From Deltaproteobacteria bacterium (GTDB taxonomy: Bacteria > Desulfobacterota > Desulfarculia > JACQYL01), in contig JACQYL010000032.1 in NCBI GenBank assembly GCA_016208165.1, positions 1 through 64,000 on the forward strand: a stretch of DNA of 64,000 nucleotides, in the 5' to 3' direction. Positions 1 through 8,413 of the stretch are shown piece after piece; the first letter of the stretch is position 1, and the number at the start of each line of letters is the position of its first letter. The notes below the pieces were generated by a model, which worked only from the letters and a program-made list of their open reading frames with translations, made no database searches and had not been told where the DNA came from. A program made the position numbers and the translations under genes.

Positions 1-954
1 CACGATGATGACTTCACCGTTTTTCACGATATAATCCACGTCCCTCTTGAACAGGCTGTGAGCTTTCAATGCCTGATTGAGGTGATGAAGCACCTCGATG
101 TATTTCGGATCGTAGAGGTTATCGATCTTGAGTAGTTTCTCGGAGTGAGCCACTCCCTCTTCCGTCAACGAAACGGTCCGCGTCTTTTCTTCCACCGTGA
201 AGTCGGCTTCCCGCTTCAGCTTCGGAATAATCTGGTTTAATCGATAATAGAGTTCCGTCGATTCGTCCGATGGTCCGGATATGATAAGCGGGGTCCTGGC
301 TTCGTCGATCAGGATGCTGTCCACCTCGTCCACAATGGCATAGTAGAAGTCCCGCTGAACGTAATCGTTCAGCGAGTACTTCATATTGTCCCGCAAATAG
401 TCGAATCCGAATTCGTTATTGGTCCCATACGTGATATCGGCGCCATAAGCCTTCCGGCGGTCCTCGTCGGTCATGTCATGCAGGATGACCCCCACGTCGA
501 GCCCCAGGAATCGATATACGGCCCCCATCCAATCCGCGTCTCTTCCGGCCAGATAGTCGTTCACGGTGACCACGTGAACGCCCCTTCCCGCAATCGCATT
601 CAGATATACGGGCATGGTGGCGGCGAGAGTCTTTCCCTCGCCGGTTTTCATTTCCGCGATTTTGCCCTGGTGGAGGACCAGGCCTCCCATGATCTGAACG
701 TCAAACGGACGCTGTCCCAGCGTTCGAATCGACGCTTCCCTCACAACGGCAAACGCCTCCGGCAGGATCTCATCCAGGGGCGCCCCCTGACTCACTCGTT
801 CCTTCAGCGCCCCCGTTACTCCACGAAGCTCCGCGTCGCTTTTGGCCCTCATCCCCGGTTCCATCAGATTGATTTGATCCACCAGAGGGGCGAGCTTCTT
901 CAGCTCTCGTTCGTTCTTTGTACCAACAACCTTCGTGATCAAACTGGATAACAT
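1..954 (-). CDS. secA: Protein translocase subunit SecA, 5' part (gene runs off the window)
   Basis: SecA is the cytoplasmic ATPase motor that pushes unfolded preproteins through SecYEG. The reverse strand from 954 reads without a stop to base 1. It gives the first 318 residues, starting [11 protein letters not shown]. Visible are the Walker A region MKTGEGKT near residues 102-109, the [12 protein letters not shown] region of nucleotide-binding domain 1, and the [12 protein letters not shown] (DEAD-type) motif near residue 210, all hallmark SecA sequence. The last part visible is the preprotein cross-linking domain. A GGGGA ribosome site lies about 6 bases before the ATG at 954-952. The C-terminal two thirds, including any zinc-binding tail, are outside the window. 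Identification is secure. Confidence 0.97.
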   Translation of the reverse strand, partial: MLSSLITKVVGTKNERELKKLAPLVDQINLMEPGMRAKSDAELRGVTGALKERVSQGAPLDEILPEAFAVVREASIRTLGQRPFDVQIMGGLVLHQGKIAEMKTGEGKTLAATMPVYLNAIAGRGVHVVTVNDYLAGRDADWMGAVYRFLGLDVGVILHDMTDEDRRKAYGADITYGTNNEFGFDYLRDNMKYSLNDYVQRDFYYAIVDEVDSILIDEARTPLIISGPSDESTELYYRLNQIIPKLKREADFTVEEKTRTVSLTEEGVAHSEKLLKIDNLYDPKYIEVLHHLNQALKAHSLFKRDVDYIVKNGEVIIV

Positions 955-1142
955 ACGGTTTCCCCACGTGAGACTCGGCATCCCGGCCAGGAAACGACGC
1001 TCGGAGGCCGCGCCGGCGCCTCTACGAACCAACCGCTCCTGAAAGGCCGGTGCGGCCGGCCGCGTTGCCGGTTATGCGCCATGCCGAGTCCAAATAAACA
1101 TGATAAGCATTTCGACCCGCGTCTTACCAGGCTATAGGCTGT

Positions 1143-1167
1143 TTCCGGAAGTATTGTGCTTCCGGAA
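1143..1167. other. Paired TTCCGGAA palindromes between the acetyltransferase gene and secA
   Basis: Nine-base arms TTCCGGAAG and CTTCCGGAA are separated by seven bases, and each arm contains the self-palindrome TTCCGGAA. The element lies 36 bases downstream of the acetyltransferase stop and about 190 bases upstream of secA. There is no T-run, so it is not an ordinary intrinsic terminator. It could be a protein-binding site or an RNA hairpin. Function unknown. Confidence 0.35.
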
Positions 1168-1202
1168 GATAAGAGCAATCGTCGAGGCCTCGTACGAAGG
1201 AC

Positions 1203-1658
1203 TCATAATTCAAGGAGCATGGCCGTTTCATCGCATTCAGGAAACTTCACACATTTGATGCAGTCCGCCCAGACCTTATGGGGCAAAACGGACTTGTCCA
1301 CTATTTCAAACCCGAAACGTTTGAAATAGTCCGGAACGTACGTGAGTGTAAAGATCCTGAAAATACCCAATGTAACGGCGTCCGAAAGACACGCTTCCAC
1401 GAGTCTGCTGCCGATCTTCCTGCCATGCTCCGTCTCTTCGACGGCCAGAGAGCGGATCTCGGCCAGGTTTTCCCAAACGATGTGGGTGGAGCACACGCCT
1501 GTCACCTTGTCGTCTTCTCCATCCACGTTCACAAAATAGTCCCGGATGTGATCGTAGATGTCGCTCAACGATCTGGGAAGCAGGAGTCCTCTGTCTGCAT
1601 AATAATGCAACAGACCATGGATGATTTTGGCGTCGTGTATCTTGGCTTTACGAATCAT
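1203..1658 (-). CDS. GNAT family N-acetyltransferase (ArgA-like class)
   Basis: Small acetyl-CoA-dependent acyltransferase of about 151 residues. The acetyl-CoA pyrophosphate loop is visible as EHGRKIGSRLVE (the RxxGxG type), preceded by the strand AEIRSLAVEE that normally carries substrate contacts. The protein resembles the short stand-alone GNAT proteins of Desulfobacterota annotated as N-acetylglutamate synthase-like, which could start arginine synthesis, but the acceptor cannot be read from sequence. The ATG at 1658 is chosen because the family starts MIRKAK. An in-frame GTG at 1673 would add five residues, and neither start has a strong ribosome site. It lies upstream of secA on the same strand. 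Confidence 0.8.
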   Translation of the reverse strand: MIRKAKIHDAKIIHGLLHYYADRGLLLPRSLSDIYDHIRDYFVNVDGEDDKVTGVCSTHIVWENLAEIRSLAVEETEHGRKIGSRLVEACLSDAVTLGIFRIFTLTYVPDYFKRFGFEIVDKSVLPHKVWADCIKCVKFPECDETAMLLEL

Positions 1659-1707
1659 GGGAAAACCCGTCACCTATAATTGAAAAGTCGTTTCCAAGTC
1701 CGGCTGG

Positions 1708-2979
1708 TCATTTCCAGCGCGAAAAAAGTAACCGGCCTTCTCCGGGCCGTAGGAGATAATTGAACGGGTCGGGTATGTGCGACATACGGTCCACCGGAGA
1801 CACGTCAATCAGGGCTTCGCCGGATTGCACAAAGGAGATCGGGGACTGCAACGTCACCTGCTGTCGATGGTAGACGTCCTTGTTCAGGACAACCAGCACC
1901 TCTTCGCCGGCCCTGACCGAAGCCTTCCAAAGTAACAATACCTGATCGTTGAATGACTTCAGGGCCTTTGCGGGCCCGTCCTCCACGAAAAGCGCATACT
2001 GTTTCTTGACCTCGTTGATCGAAGCAATGAAGTCCGTGAGGTCGATCTCCGCGGATTCCCAGTCTTCCGGGCGGGTCTCCACCACGTGCAGTTTCTTTTT
2101 GAACCCAAACTCGTATCCGATCGGCATCAGCACACCGGATGAAAAGAAAGCCGACAAGAAATAGCGCTGTTTTAAGGCGGCTTCATTACCCTGAACGTCT
2201 TCCGCCAGACGGGTGGTATCGTGGCTCTCAGGAAAGCCGATGGACCGCACCACGTCGCGTGTGAGGCCGTACTGCTCTAAAAGCCAGTCCGAAGCCAGAT
2301 CCCACCATTTTACGCTGTTGAAAATGTAGTCGAAACCCGACAGGGCCGTATAAACTGTCTCGGGGATGCTGCAACCCAGCGTTTCCGCCGTAAACACCAC
2401 ATCCGAGTTCAGGTCTCTGGTATGCAGGATGATCTTCTCCCAGAACGCGGACGGCACTTGATACGCGGCATCGCAGCGAAACCCCGAAAACCCCAAATCC
2501 AGGAGAAATCGGATCCATTCCATAAAAAAGCCGAACAAGCCCTCCGGATCGGCGGTCTTCTCGTGGTCGATGCGTGCGAGGTCACCCCATGTCACCCGTC
2601 CTTCGGCGGTGTTGCAGCCCGGATGAACCACCTTCCCGTCCCCGGCCCAGTCGAACCACTCCGGATGCTTCGCCACGAGCGGAGAGTCTATGGAACAGTG
2701 ATTCGCCACCAGGTCCGCCATGAACCTGAGTCCCAGTTCACGGCCGGCCGCGATGGTGTCTTTCATCTGATCCCGCGCCGAACGGATATCGTTTGCATCG
2801 ATCAATAACGGATTGAAGTGAAAATGATCCTTGACGGCGTACAGGCTGCCCGAAAAGCCTGGAGCCTGAAAAGGGTTCACGAACACCCAATCAAACCCCA
2901 TTCGGGCCGCTCGTTCCAAATGCGGTCTCCAGCGAGTCACCGGCCCGACGATGGTTGGAAACAGGTTATAGATGATCAT
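1708..2979 (-). CDS. Alpha-amylase family (GH13) glycosyl hydrolase or glucanotransferase
   Basis: A 423-residue TIM-barrel enzyme acting on alpha-glucosidic bonds. The four GH13 regions are visible: FMADLVANHCS (region I), GFRCDAAY with the nucleophile Asp (region II), FTAETLG with the acid/base Glu (region III) and FPESHDTTR with the transition-state Asp (region IV). The start MIIYNLFPTIVGP is typical of the short cytoplasmic GH13 group related to maltosyltransferase-type enzymes, and no signal peptide is seen. The C-terminal 100 residues form a beta domain. The neighbouring PFK-2/FBPase-2 gene suggests a shared role in glycogen or sugar-phosphate control. The exact substrate is not determinable here. 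Confidence 0.85.
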   Translation of the reverse strand: MIIYNLFPTIVGPVTRWRPHLERAARMGFDWVFVNPFQAPGFSGSLYAVKDHFHFNPLLIDANDIRSARDQMKDTIAAGRELGLRFMADLVANHCSIDSPLVAKHPEWFDWAGDGKVVHPGCNTAEGRVTWGDLARIDHEKTADPEGLFGFFMEWIRFLLDLGFSGFRCDAAYQVPSAFWEKIILHTRDLNSDVVFTAETLGCSIPETVYTALSGFDYIFNSVKWWDLASDWLLEQYGLTRDVVRSIGFPESHDTTRLAEDVQGNEAALKQRYFLSAFFSSGVLMPIGYEFGFKKKLHVVETRPEDWESAEIDLTDFIASINEVKKQYALFVEDGPAKALKSFNDQVLLLWKASVRAGEEVLVVLNKDVYHRQQVTLQSPISFVQSGEALIDVSPVDRMSHIPDPFNYLLRPGEGRLLFSRWK

Positions 2980-3099
2980 GGTTCTCTTGAAGTCCGGTAC
3001 CTGTATGTTCGGGCGGCTCCCGGATCCCTGTCCGATATATGACGCCCGGTCCTCTCCGACGCAAACTTCGCTCCTTCCTTATACACCAACAGTCTTGTT

Positions 3100-4323
3100 T
3101 CAGGAGTATTTTTTCAGTTGAAACAGTTTCTTATTCTGATTGATGGCCATATGATAATACTTATCCTGCGGGACGTATATGTAAGGCACGTCTTCTTTAC
3201 GCTTGAATACGAAATGAGCGAGAATCATGCGATTTACGGCCCGGTGTCCGATGATCATGATGTTCTCGGAATGGCTGCTTAAATAAAGGACCTTTTTCAC
3301 CCCACGCTTGATGCGTTCCTCCATGGATACGTATCCCTCCCCTTCCGGATACTCGTAGTTGTACTTATCCTTCTTCCGGGTGGCGGACACGTGCGGCATC
3401 TTTTCACGTATTTCGGCGTAGCTCATGCCTTCGCACACGCCGCTGTCGATTTCGTTGAACTCTTCAAGGGTAATGATTTTGCAGCCTTGCTGTTCCTCTT
3501 GTATGGGTATGGCCGTCTGGATCGTTCGCTTCCGGTCCGAAGTGAAGATGAGAGGTATCCGTTTTTGTTTAAAGTGACGGGCTAAGGCCCGCGCCTGATC
3601 GAGCCCTCCCACGGTGAGCCCCGAATCCCCCCCGATCCTGTCTTCCAGGTTGAAGTAGGTCTCTCCATGACGGATCAGAAACAGATTCTTGATGAACGGC
3701 GTTACGAGAAAATCGCGGATGCGATCATAAAATGGGACGCCGTCGTTCAAGTTCTCCTCGAGAATACGGTAATGGAATGTATTCACTTTTACGAAGTTGC
3801 GTTCCGTTCGAAGGGGCGTGTAAATTCCCTGATAATATTGTATCCGCTTCCTGAAACTGATGATGGCTTCCTCGGTGGACAAATGGGAAAATTCCGGAGT
3901 ACACACTTTGTATCGGATATTCTCGTCGAGGATGTCCCGATCTTCGTTGATGCACTCAATAAACAGCACCCGGTCTTCCGGCAATTCATTGAGCAGCATC
4001 CGCCGGCGTGCGGAGCTTACGTTGGTGGCGTCGATAATGGCGGCCTTGGGTTTCCCCCGATTGCCCTCTACAAAGGTTCGCGCGTGGTTGAGGTTCATCA
4101 TCGCGTAGCGCTCCCTCAGGGCCGCGCCGATTTTGTTTTTGGGATCAAAGAATTCGGGGTAGCTCGTGTTGTCTTTGGACAGTTTTCGTCGTAAGTCTCC
4201 ATTATTGAAAACCCGGCATCGTATGCCGTCCCGTCGGAGGCTGTCCTGCAATTTTCCGGACAGGGTGGTTTTACCCCGTGCCGGAAGGCCCACCATGATG
4301 ATGTAGATGAAATCTCCCCGCAT
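3100..4323 (-). CDS. Bifunctional 6-phosphofructo-2-kinase / fructose-2,6-bisphosphatase-like protein
   Basis: A 407-residue protein with the domain order of eukaryotic PFK-2/FBPase-2. The N-terminal kinase has Walker A GLPARGKTT (residues about 13-21), FNNGDLRRK, IIDATNVSSARRR and FIECINED, each matching a eukaryotic counterpart. The C-terminal histidine phosphatase has IRHGETYFN carrying the phospho-accepting His, and the second His in IIGHRAVNRM. In eukaryotes the pair makes and removes fructose 2,6-bisphosphate, a regulator of glycolysis. The N-terminal regulatory tail of the animal enzymes is absent. Bacterial homologues exist but their product is not established, so a different sugar phosphate or nucleotide is possible. 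It sits just upstream of the GH13 gene on the same strand. Confidence 0.88.
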   Translation of the reverse strand: MRGDFIYIIMVGLPARGKTTLSGKLQDSLRRDGIRCRVFNNGDLRRKLSKDNTSYPEFFDPKNKIGAALRERYAMMNLNHARTFVEGNRGKPKAAIIDATNVSSARRRMLLNELPEDRVLFIECINEDRDILDENIRYKVCTPEFSHLSTEEAIISFRKRIQYYQGIYTPLRTERNFVKVNTFHYRILEENLNDGVPFYDRIRDFLVTPFIKNLFLIRHGETYFNLEDRIGGDSGLTVGGLDQARALARHFKQKRIPLIFTSDRKRTIQTAIPIQEEQQGCKIITLEEFNEIDSGVCEGMSYAEIREKMPHVSATRKKDKYNYEYPEGEGYVSMEERIKRGVKKVLYLSSHSENIMIIGHRAVNRMILAHFVFKRKEDVPYIYVPQDKYYHMAINQNKKLFQLKKYS

Positions 4324-4776
4324 TCGCCGCTTTCCTATTCGGTTTAATCTTTAATGATAAGCATAATTTTCCCCGCAAGTCCAGTTTTCATCTGGCTTTA
4401 CCGGTCCGGTGCATGACTTCGTTCTCAGTTTCCGTTCCATTGGACAAGAGGACAGACGGATGCGTTTGATCCCCTGAGTCAGATATTCCTGAGAAATGAG
4501 TAAAGGAAAGAAAGGCCCGCGCGCTAACCTGCGGAGAGGTTAACGGCCCCTGCGAAAAAAGACAACCATCGGCAAGCAAGACGCATCCGTTCGAGGGGAT
4601 CCTTCGGACTCTACGGGTTTTCCTCGCAACACGTTCAGACCCGGCCAAAGCCTCTCTGCTTCGACGCAGTCCCACACACGACGGAGCACACGCAAGCGAA
4701 TGCGGGCGAAGCGAACATCCCTCAGCCCGGCAGCGGATCGGATCCTCCGGCCGGCTTCAACGCCCCTTGAAATCCG
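4324..4776. other. Non-coding gap with a pseudoknot-like pair of inverted segments
   Basis: No convincing gene is seen in this 450-base stretch. The ORF on the reverse strand at 4388-4675 has no recognisable features. The gap holds two interleaved inverted segments. ACGGATGCGT (4456-4465) is complementary to ACGCATCCGT (4581-4590), and GATCCCCT (4468-4475) is complementary to AGGGGATC (4594-4601). The first pairs with the third and the second with the fourth, which is the topology of an H-type pseudoknot rather than of nested hairpins. Confidence 0.4.
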
Positions 4777-5475
4777 TCATCCCGATGGCCCCAGCGCAAT
4801 GAAGGCGTCCACAGCCACAGGTTTGCCCTTGGAGAGAATCAACGGATTGATATCGATCTCCAGAATACGCTCCGCCTCGAGCCCCAATCGTCCCACCTCC
4901 ACCAGGATGTGCGCCAGGCTCTCCAGATCCGCCGGCTCCATACCCCGAACCGCCCCGAGGATCTTCCGACCCCGGATCTCCTGCATCATGTCCAATGCAT
5001 CACGCCGGCTCAAGGGAGCGATTCGAAAACACACATCCTTCAGAATCTCGGTGAACACGCCCCCCAGCCCGAACATCACACAAGGACCGAACTGAGGGTC
5101 TCTATTCAATCCCACCACCAGCTCCCGGCGACCTCGAACCATCTCCTGAACGAGAACCTCGTCGGATATACCACGCATATTGGACACTATCTCTCTAAAG
5201 GCCCCTAAAGCTTCACCGTCGTTCCGCACGTCCACGCGAACGAGATTCTGTTCGGTCTTGTGAGCCAACTCCGGCGCGCACGCTTTCATCACCAACGGGT
5301 AACCGATTTTCCGTGCGGCTTCAACGAGCGCACCCTCATTCCTGACCAGGACTTCCCGGGTGACCGGGATTCCATACGCAGCCAGCACGCGCTTGGACTC
5401 GTGCTCGGAAAGCTGTTTACGCCCTTCTTCCAATGCGCGGTCTAGGATTTTGTTGACTTCATCGGCGCCTGTCAT
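4777..5475 (-). CDS. ATP-grasp subunit of ADP-forming acyl-CoA synthetase (AcdB-like)
   Basis: A 232-residue ATP-grasp domain protein of the acetyl-CoA synthetase (ADP-forming) beta-subunit type. This family makes ATP from an acyl-CoA plus ADP and phosphate, usually with a CoA-binding alpha subunit. Visible features are the opening LSEHESKRVLAAYGIPVT (succinyl-CoA synthetase-like linker), GYPLVMKACAPELAHKTE, VLVQEMV, PCVMFGLGGVFTEILKD (ATP-grasp core) and EIDINPLIL (metal-binding loop). The start at 5475 is preferred because AGGAG precedes it, and the upstream in-frame extension is not conserved in character. No alpha subunit is adjacent, so the partner is encoded elsewhere or the protein acts on another acyl-CoA. 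Confidence 0.88.
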   Translation of the reverse strand: MTGADEVNKILDRALEEGRKQLSEHESKRVLAAYGIPVTREVLVRNEGALVEAARKIGYPLVMKACAPELAHKTEQNLVRVDVRNDGEALGAFREIVSNMRGISDEVLVQEMVRGRRELVVGLNRDPQFGPCVMFGLGGVFTEILKDVCFRIAPLSRRDALDMMQEIRGRKILGAVRGMEPADLESLAHILVEVGRLGLEAERILEIDINPLILSKGKPVAVDAFIALGPSG

Positions 5476-5804
5476 GGTCTTTTCCAATCTCCTGTCCAAA
5501 TAGGTTATGCCGTACGCCGGTCGTGTCGGAAAAACGGACATCATTCCGATCCACCGAGGGAAGCTTTCAAATGTCGCCAGTGGTCCGCTTTCCGGCGTCT
5601 GTGACAGGACCGCATCCTCTTCGGTGGAGCTGCTGAAGGATGATGTCCTCTTAGAACCTATGTATCATAAAACCGAATGACCTGGCAGATTTTGTTCGCC
5701 TTGACGCGTGGCGGAATACGAAACGCCTATTCTCGAGCATCTCCGCCGTTCTGAAACCCAGGCCGGCATGCCGAGGCCGATTCATAAACGGACCTCACAA
5801 TCCC

Positions 5805-5832
5805 TTGAGTTCGCGGCGATTTCTGATATACT
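5805..5832 (+). promoter_or_regulatory. Sigma70-type promoter in front of a candidate small RNA
   Basis: A -35 box TTGAGT at 5805-5810 and a -10 box TATACT at 5827-5832 are separated by 16 bases. The ten-base palindrome GAATGCATTC follows at 5833-5842 over the expected start site. The nearest plus-strand coding start is about 270 bases further on, beyond a terminator. Confidence 0.55.
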
Positions 5833-5838
5833 GAATGC

Positions 5839-5906
5839 ATTCGAATAGTATCCTGCCGATTTCGACCCGCCGGTTGGCTTCGCTTTTGAAGTCGGCCGCT
5901 TTTTTT
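5839..5906 (+). ncRNA. Candidate small non-coding RNA of about 70 nt ending at an intrinsic terminator
   Basis: A good promoter (5805-5832) is followed only about 65 bases later by a strong Rho-independent terminator. Its stem is CGGTTGGCTTC (5871-5881) with GAAGTCGGCCG (5888-5898), paired with a few G-U wobbles. The loop is GCTTTT, and a run of seven T follows at 5900-5906. No ribosome site plus start codon of useful length lies between them. The simplest reading is an autonomous small RNA, or an attenuated leader of the histidine kinase gene that starts 200 bases downstream. It does not match an RNA family I recognise. Confidence 0.45.
5871..5906 (+). terminator. Intrinsic terminator
   Basis: An 11-base stem (5871-5881 with 5888-5898, allowing G-U pairs) with a six-base loop is followed by C and seven T. 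No coding gene lies immediately upstream on this strand, so it most likely ends the candidate small RNA. Confidence 0.65.
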
Positions 5907-6105
5907 GTAATCGTCGGTCACTGTCGGACACTAAGGGATAGGTCGCCTGTTCGAGACGAAATGGGTTTCTACCCTGATGCAACAAGGAGCGACCGCTGAG
6001 AATTAACCTCATGTACCTATCACTGCATCCGTTCGTTATCCAACCCCGAATGACGTCGAACGCTCATTGCAGGTTGGCGTGGATGTGTTTTTGAAAGTCG
6101 CGATT

Positions 6106-8073
6106 ATGTCGGAAAAACCGACCTACGAAGAATTGGAAAAAAGAGTCGGTCAGCTTGAAGACGACTTGGCCCGGCAGGGAGAAGCGCTGGAAGAGCTGAA
6201 ACGATTTGTGGAGAGATCACAGGATGTGATCTATCGCTTTGACTTGGCCGCCAGACGTTTCGTCCTATACAACCAGGCAGCCTACGAACTCTACGGTGCA
6301 AAAGACGGTACTCGGCCCACGGCAAAGACGGTTTTAGCCACCATCCATCCCGACGACCGGGACGATGTCAGAAGGGCTGCGGAAGAGTCTGTAACCCTGA
6401 ATCGCACTGGAGGAGAGGTAGATTACCGCCAGGTACGCGCAGACGGATCTGTGAGATGGATGCATGACCGGTGGAATGTCGTTCGGGAAGAGTCGGGTCG
6501 GGCCATTTCCATCGAAGGCATCGTCAGGGACAATACCGAGCGCAAGCAGGTCGAGATGGAGCTGCACAGGCTGGCCGAAGCGGTTCGACAGGCGTCGGAG
6601 GCCATCGTCATCACCAAGACGGATGGCAAAATCGAGTACGCCAATCCGGCGTTCGAGAAAATCACGGGCTACCCTCTTGATGAGCTGATCGGCCTGAACC
6701 CACGAGTTCTCAAAAGCGGGCATCATGATGAGGCCTTCTATAAAAACCTATGGAACACCATTCTTCAAGGCAGGCAGTGGACCGGTCGCATCATCAACAA
6801 GCGAAAGGATGGAACCCTTTACACGGCGGAATGCTTCGTATCGCCGGTCAAAAACGAAGCCGGGGATATCGTGAATTTCGTGTGGATTACCCGCGACATC
6901 ACCAAGGAGTTGGAGCTTGAAAAGCGACTGTCGCAGGCGCAACGAATCGAGTCCATTGGAGTTCTGGCGGGGGGGATTGCCCACGACTTCAATAACCTGC
7001 TTTTTCCGATTATTGGAAGATGCGAGATGCTGTTGGAGGATATCCCGTCGAATGAGCCTAATCACACCAACGTGGAGCAGATCTATAGGGCGGCAAAGCG
7101 CGCCGAGGATTTGGTTAAGCAAATCCTGTCCTTCAGCCGGCGAACGGATCACAAGATGGCGCCGGTAAGAATCCAGCAGGCTTTGCGGGAAGCCCTCAAA
7201 TTGGCGCGCTCCACGATTCCTTCAAACATCGAAATCTTCCAGCAAATCCAAGACGACTGCGACGTGGTGATGGCCGATCCGTCCCAATTGCACCAGATAG
7301 CCATGAACCTGATAACGAATGCCTATCATGCGGTGGAGGCGACCGGGGGAACGATATCGATCCGGCTAAAGGAATTGGCCTTGACCGGCGGCGACTTGGA
7401 GGGTACTTCTCTCGGGCCGGGAAAGTATGCCGTGATCTCCGTGTCCGACACGGGGTACGGCATTGATCCTGCCGTGATGGGACGAATTTTTGAGCCCTAT
7501 TTCACGACCAAGGAACGGGAGAAAGGAACCGGCCTCGGACTTTCGGTGGTGTACGGCATTGCAAAGGAATATGGTGGGGATATCCGTGTGTACAGTGAGG
7601 TCGGGAAAGGATCCACCTTCGTTGTGTATCTGCCCATCCTGAGTGACATCTCGACGGCCGTAGCCACCGACAAGGCGGTTACGTTTGAAACAGGAAGGGA
7701 GAGGATTCTGGTAGTCGACGACGAAGTATTGATCGCCCGGCTTGAAAAACAGATGCTCGAACGTCTCGGTTATCACGTGGAAGAGCGGACCGGCAGCCTG
7801 GAAGCGCTCAAGGCGTTCAAGGCCGATCCGGACGCGTTCGATTTGGTGATCACGGATATGACGATGCCGAATATGACGGGCGATCGGCTAGCCCGGGAAC
7901 TGCTCTCGATCAAACCCGGAATTCCCATCATTATTTGTACCGGATTCAGCGAAAAGCTCAGCGAGGAAGGCGCCAAGGCCATCGGAATAAAGGGTTTCTT
8001 GATGAAGCCCATGGGCAGAAAAGATCTGGCTCTGATGGTGAGGAAGGTTCTCGATGAGGCATATGGGACTTGA
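6106..8073 (+). CDS. PAS-PAS hybrid histidine kinase with C-terminal receiver domain
   Basis: A 655-residue soluble sensor kinase. Order: a coiled coil starting MSEKPTYEELEKRV, typical of Desulfobacterota kinases; PAS 1 (about 35-145); PAS 2 (about 155-270, with TGYPLDELIG); HisKA-type dimerisation helix with phospho-acceptor His near residue 293 in GGIAHDFNNLL; ATPase with N-box NLITNAYHAVE, G1 DTGYGID and G2 TGLGLSVVYG; receiver with acidic pair VVDDE, phospho-acceptor Asp near 584 in VITDMTMP, and Lys in FLMKP. No membrane segment is seen, so it senses a cytoplasmic signal. The ATG at 6106 is chosen over an upstream TTG because the family begins there. No output regulator gene is adjacent. 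Confidence 0.93.
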   Translation: MSEKPTYEELEKRVGQLEDDLARQGEALEELKRFVERSQDVIYRFDLAARRFVLYNQAAYELYGAKDGTRPTAKTVLATIHPDDRDDVRRAAEESVTLNRTGGEVDYRQVRADGSVRWMHDRWNVVREESGRAISIEGIVRDNTERKQVEMELHRLAEAVRQASEAIVITKTDGKIEYANPAFEKITGYPLDELIGLNPRVLKSGHHDEAFYKNLWNTILQGRQWTGRIINKRKDGTLYTAECFVSPVKNEAGDIVNFVWITRDITKELELEKRLSQAQRIESIGVLAGGIAHDFNNLLFPIIGRCEMLLEDIPSNEPNHTNVEQIYRAAKRAEDLVKQILSFSRRTDHKMAPVRIQQALREALKLARSTIPSNIEIFQQIQDDCDVVMADPSQLHQIAMNLITNAYHAVEATGGTISIRLKELALTGGDLEGTSLGPGKYAVISVSDTGYGIDPAVMGRIFEPYFTTKEREKGTGLGLSVVYGIAKEYGGDIRVYSEVGKGSTFVVYLPILSDISTAVATDKAVTFETGRERILVVDDEVLIARLEKQMLERLGYHVEERTGSLEALKAFKADPDAFDLVITDMTMPNMTGDRLARELLSIKPGIPIIICTGFSEKLSEEGAKAIGIKGFLMKPMGRKDLALMVRKVLDEAYGT

Positions 8074-8190
8074 TGAAAACAACGGTCCTCGCATCCCAAA
8101 CACACATAAGTGCAAGAGACGATAATATTGAATGATGTCATATGGTTGTCCCCAAATGATTTTTTTTTGGCCATCACGAAAAAATAAATG

Positions 8191-8219
8191 TTGACGTAAG
8201 ACCTGAAGATATGCATAAT
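8191..8219 (+). promoter_or_regulatory. Sigma70-type promoter of the riboswitch/PEP-CTERM transcript
   Basis: TTGACG (8191-8196) and CATAAT (8214-8219) are separated by exactly 17 bases. The predicted start near 8226 places the aptamer at the 5' end of the transcript. Confidence 0.65.
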
Positions 8220-8253
8220 GAAATGAAGACATGCAGAATAGCGATGCTGATTA

Positions 8254-8337
8254 AGTAGGACTTCAGAAAAAGCCGAATCTCGAGCGATCGGGAGGCGGAA
8301 AACTACGGGTCTCAAAGAGATCGCCGGGTTGCCTGAT
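8254..8337 (+). promoter_or_regulatory. Cyclic di-GMP-I (GEMM) riboswitch aptamer
   Basis: The region folds like the GEMM class. P1 is AGTAGG (8254-8259) pairing with CCTGAT near 8332-8337 with one mismatch. The junction ACTTCAG corresponds to the family's ACGCACAG. P2 (TCTCGA / TCGGGA, 8278-8293) is closed by a GCGA tetraloop of the GNRA type that docks in this class. P3 is TCTC-AAA-GAGA at 8310-8320. The 3' strand GCCGGGTTGCC matches the GEMM consensus closely. The 3' strand is shared with a terminator stem (8323-8359), so ligand binding should decide read-through. Some conserved core bases differ from consensus, so the ligand could be cyclic di-GMP or a related dinucleotide. Confidence 0.7.
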
Positions 8338-8359
8338 GGAGGGCTATCCCGGCTTTTTT
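8323..8359 (+). terminator. Riboswitch-controlled intrinsic terminator
   Basis: GCCGGG (8323-8328) pairs with CCCGGC (8348-8353) and is followed by six T (8354-8359). The left arm is also the closing strand of the upstream GEMM aptamer, so the two folds are mutually exclusive. It lies 55 bases before the PEP-CTERM gene start. Confidence 0.75.
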
Positions 8360-8413
8360 ATTTCGCCGGGGCCTCCGCAGATTCAAAGGCGCTGTAAAAC
8401 CAAGGAGGGCGAA

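Noticed and set aside
5930-6000. A riboswitch in the histidine kinase leader (GGTCGC...GCGACC stem with an inner GGGTTTCTACCC hairpin)
   Set aside because: The pairing exists but no conserved core of a known riboswitch class is present.
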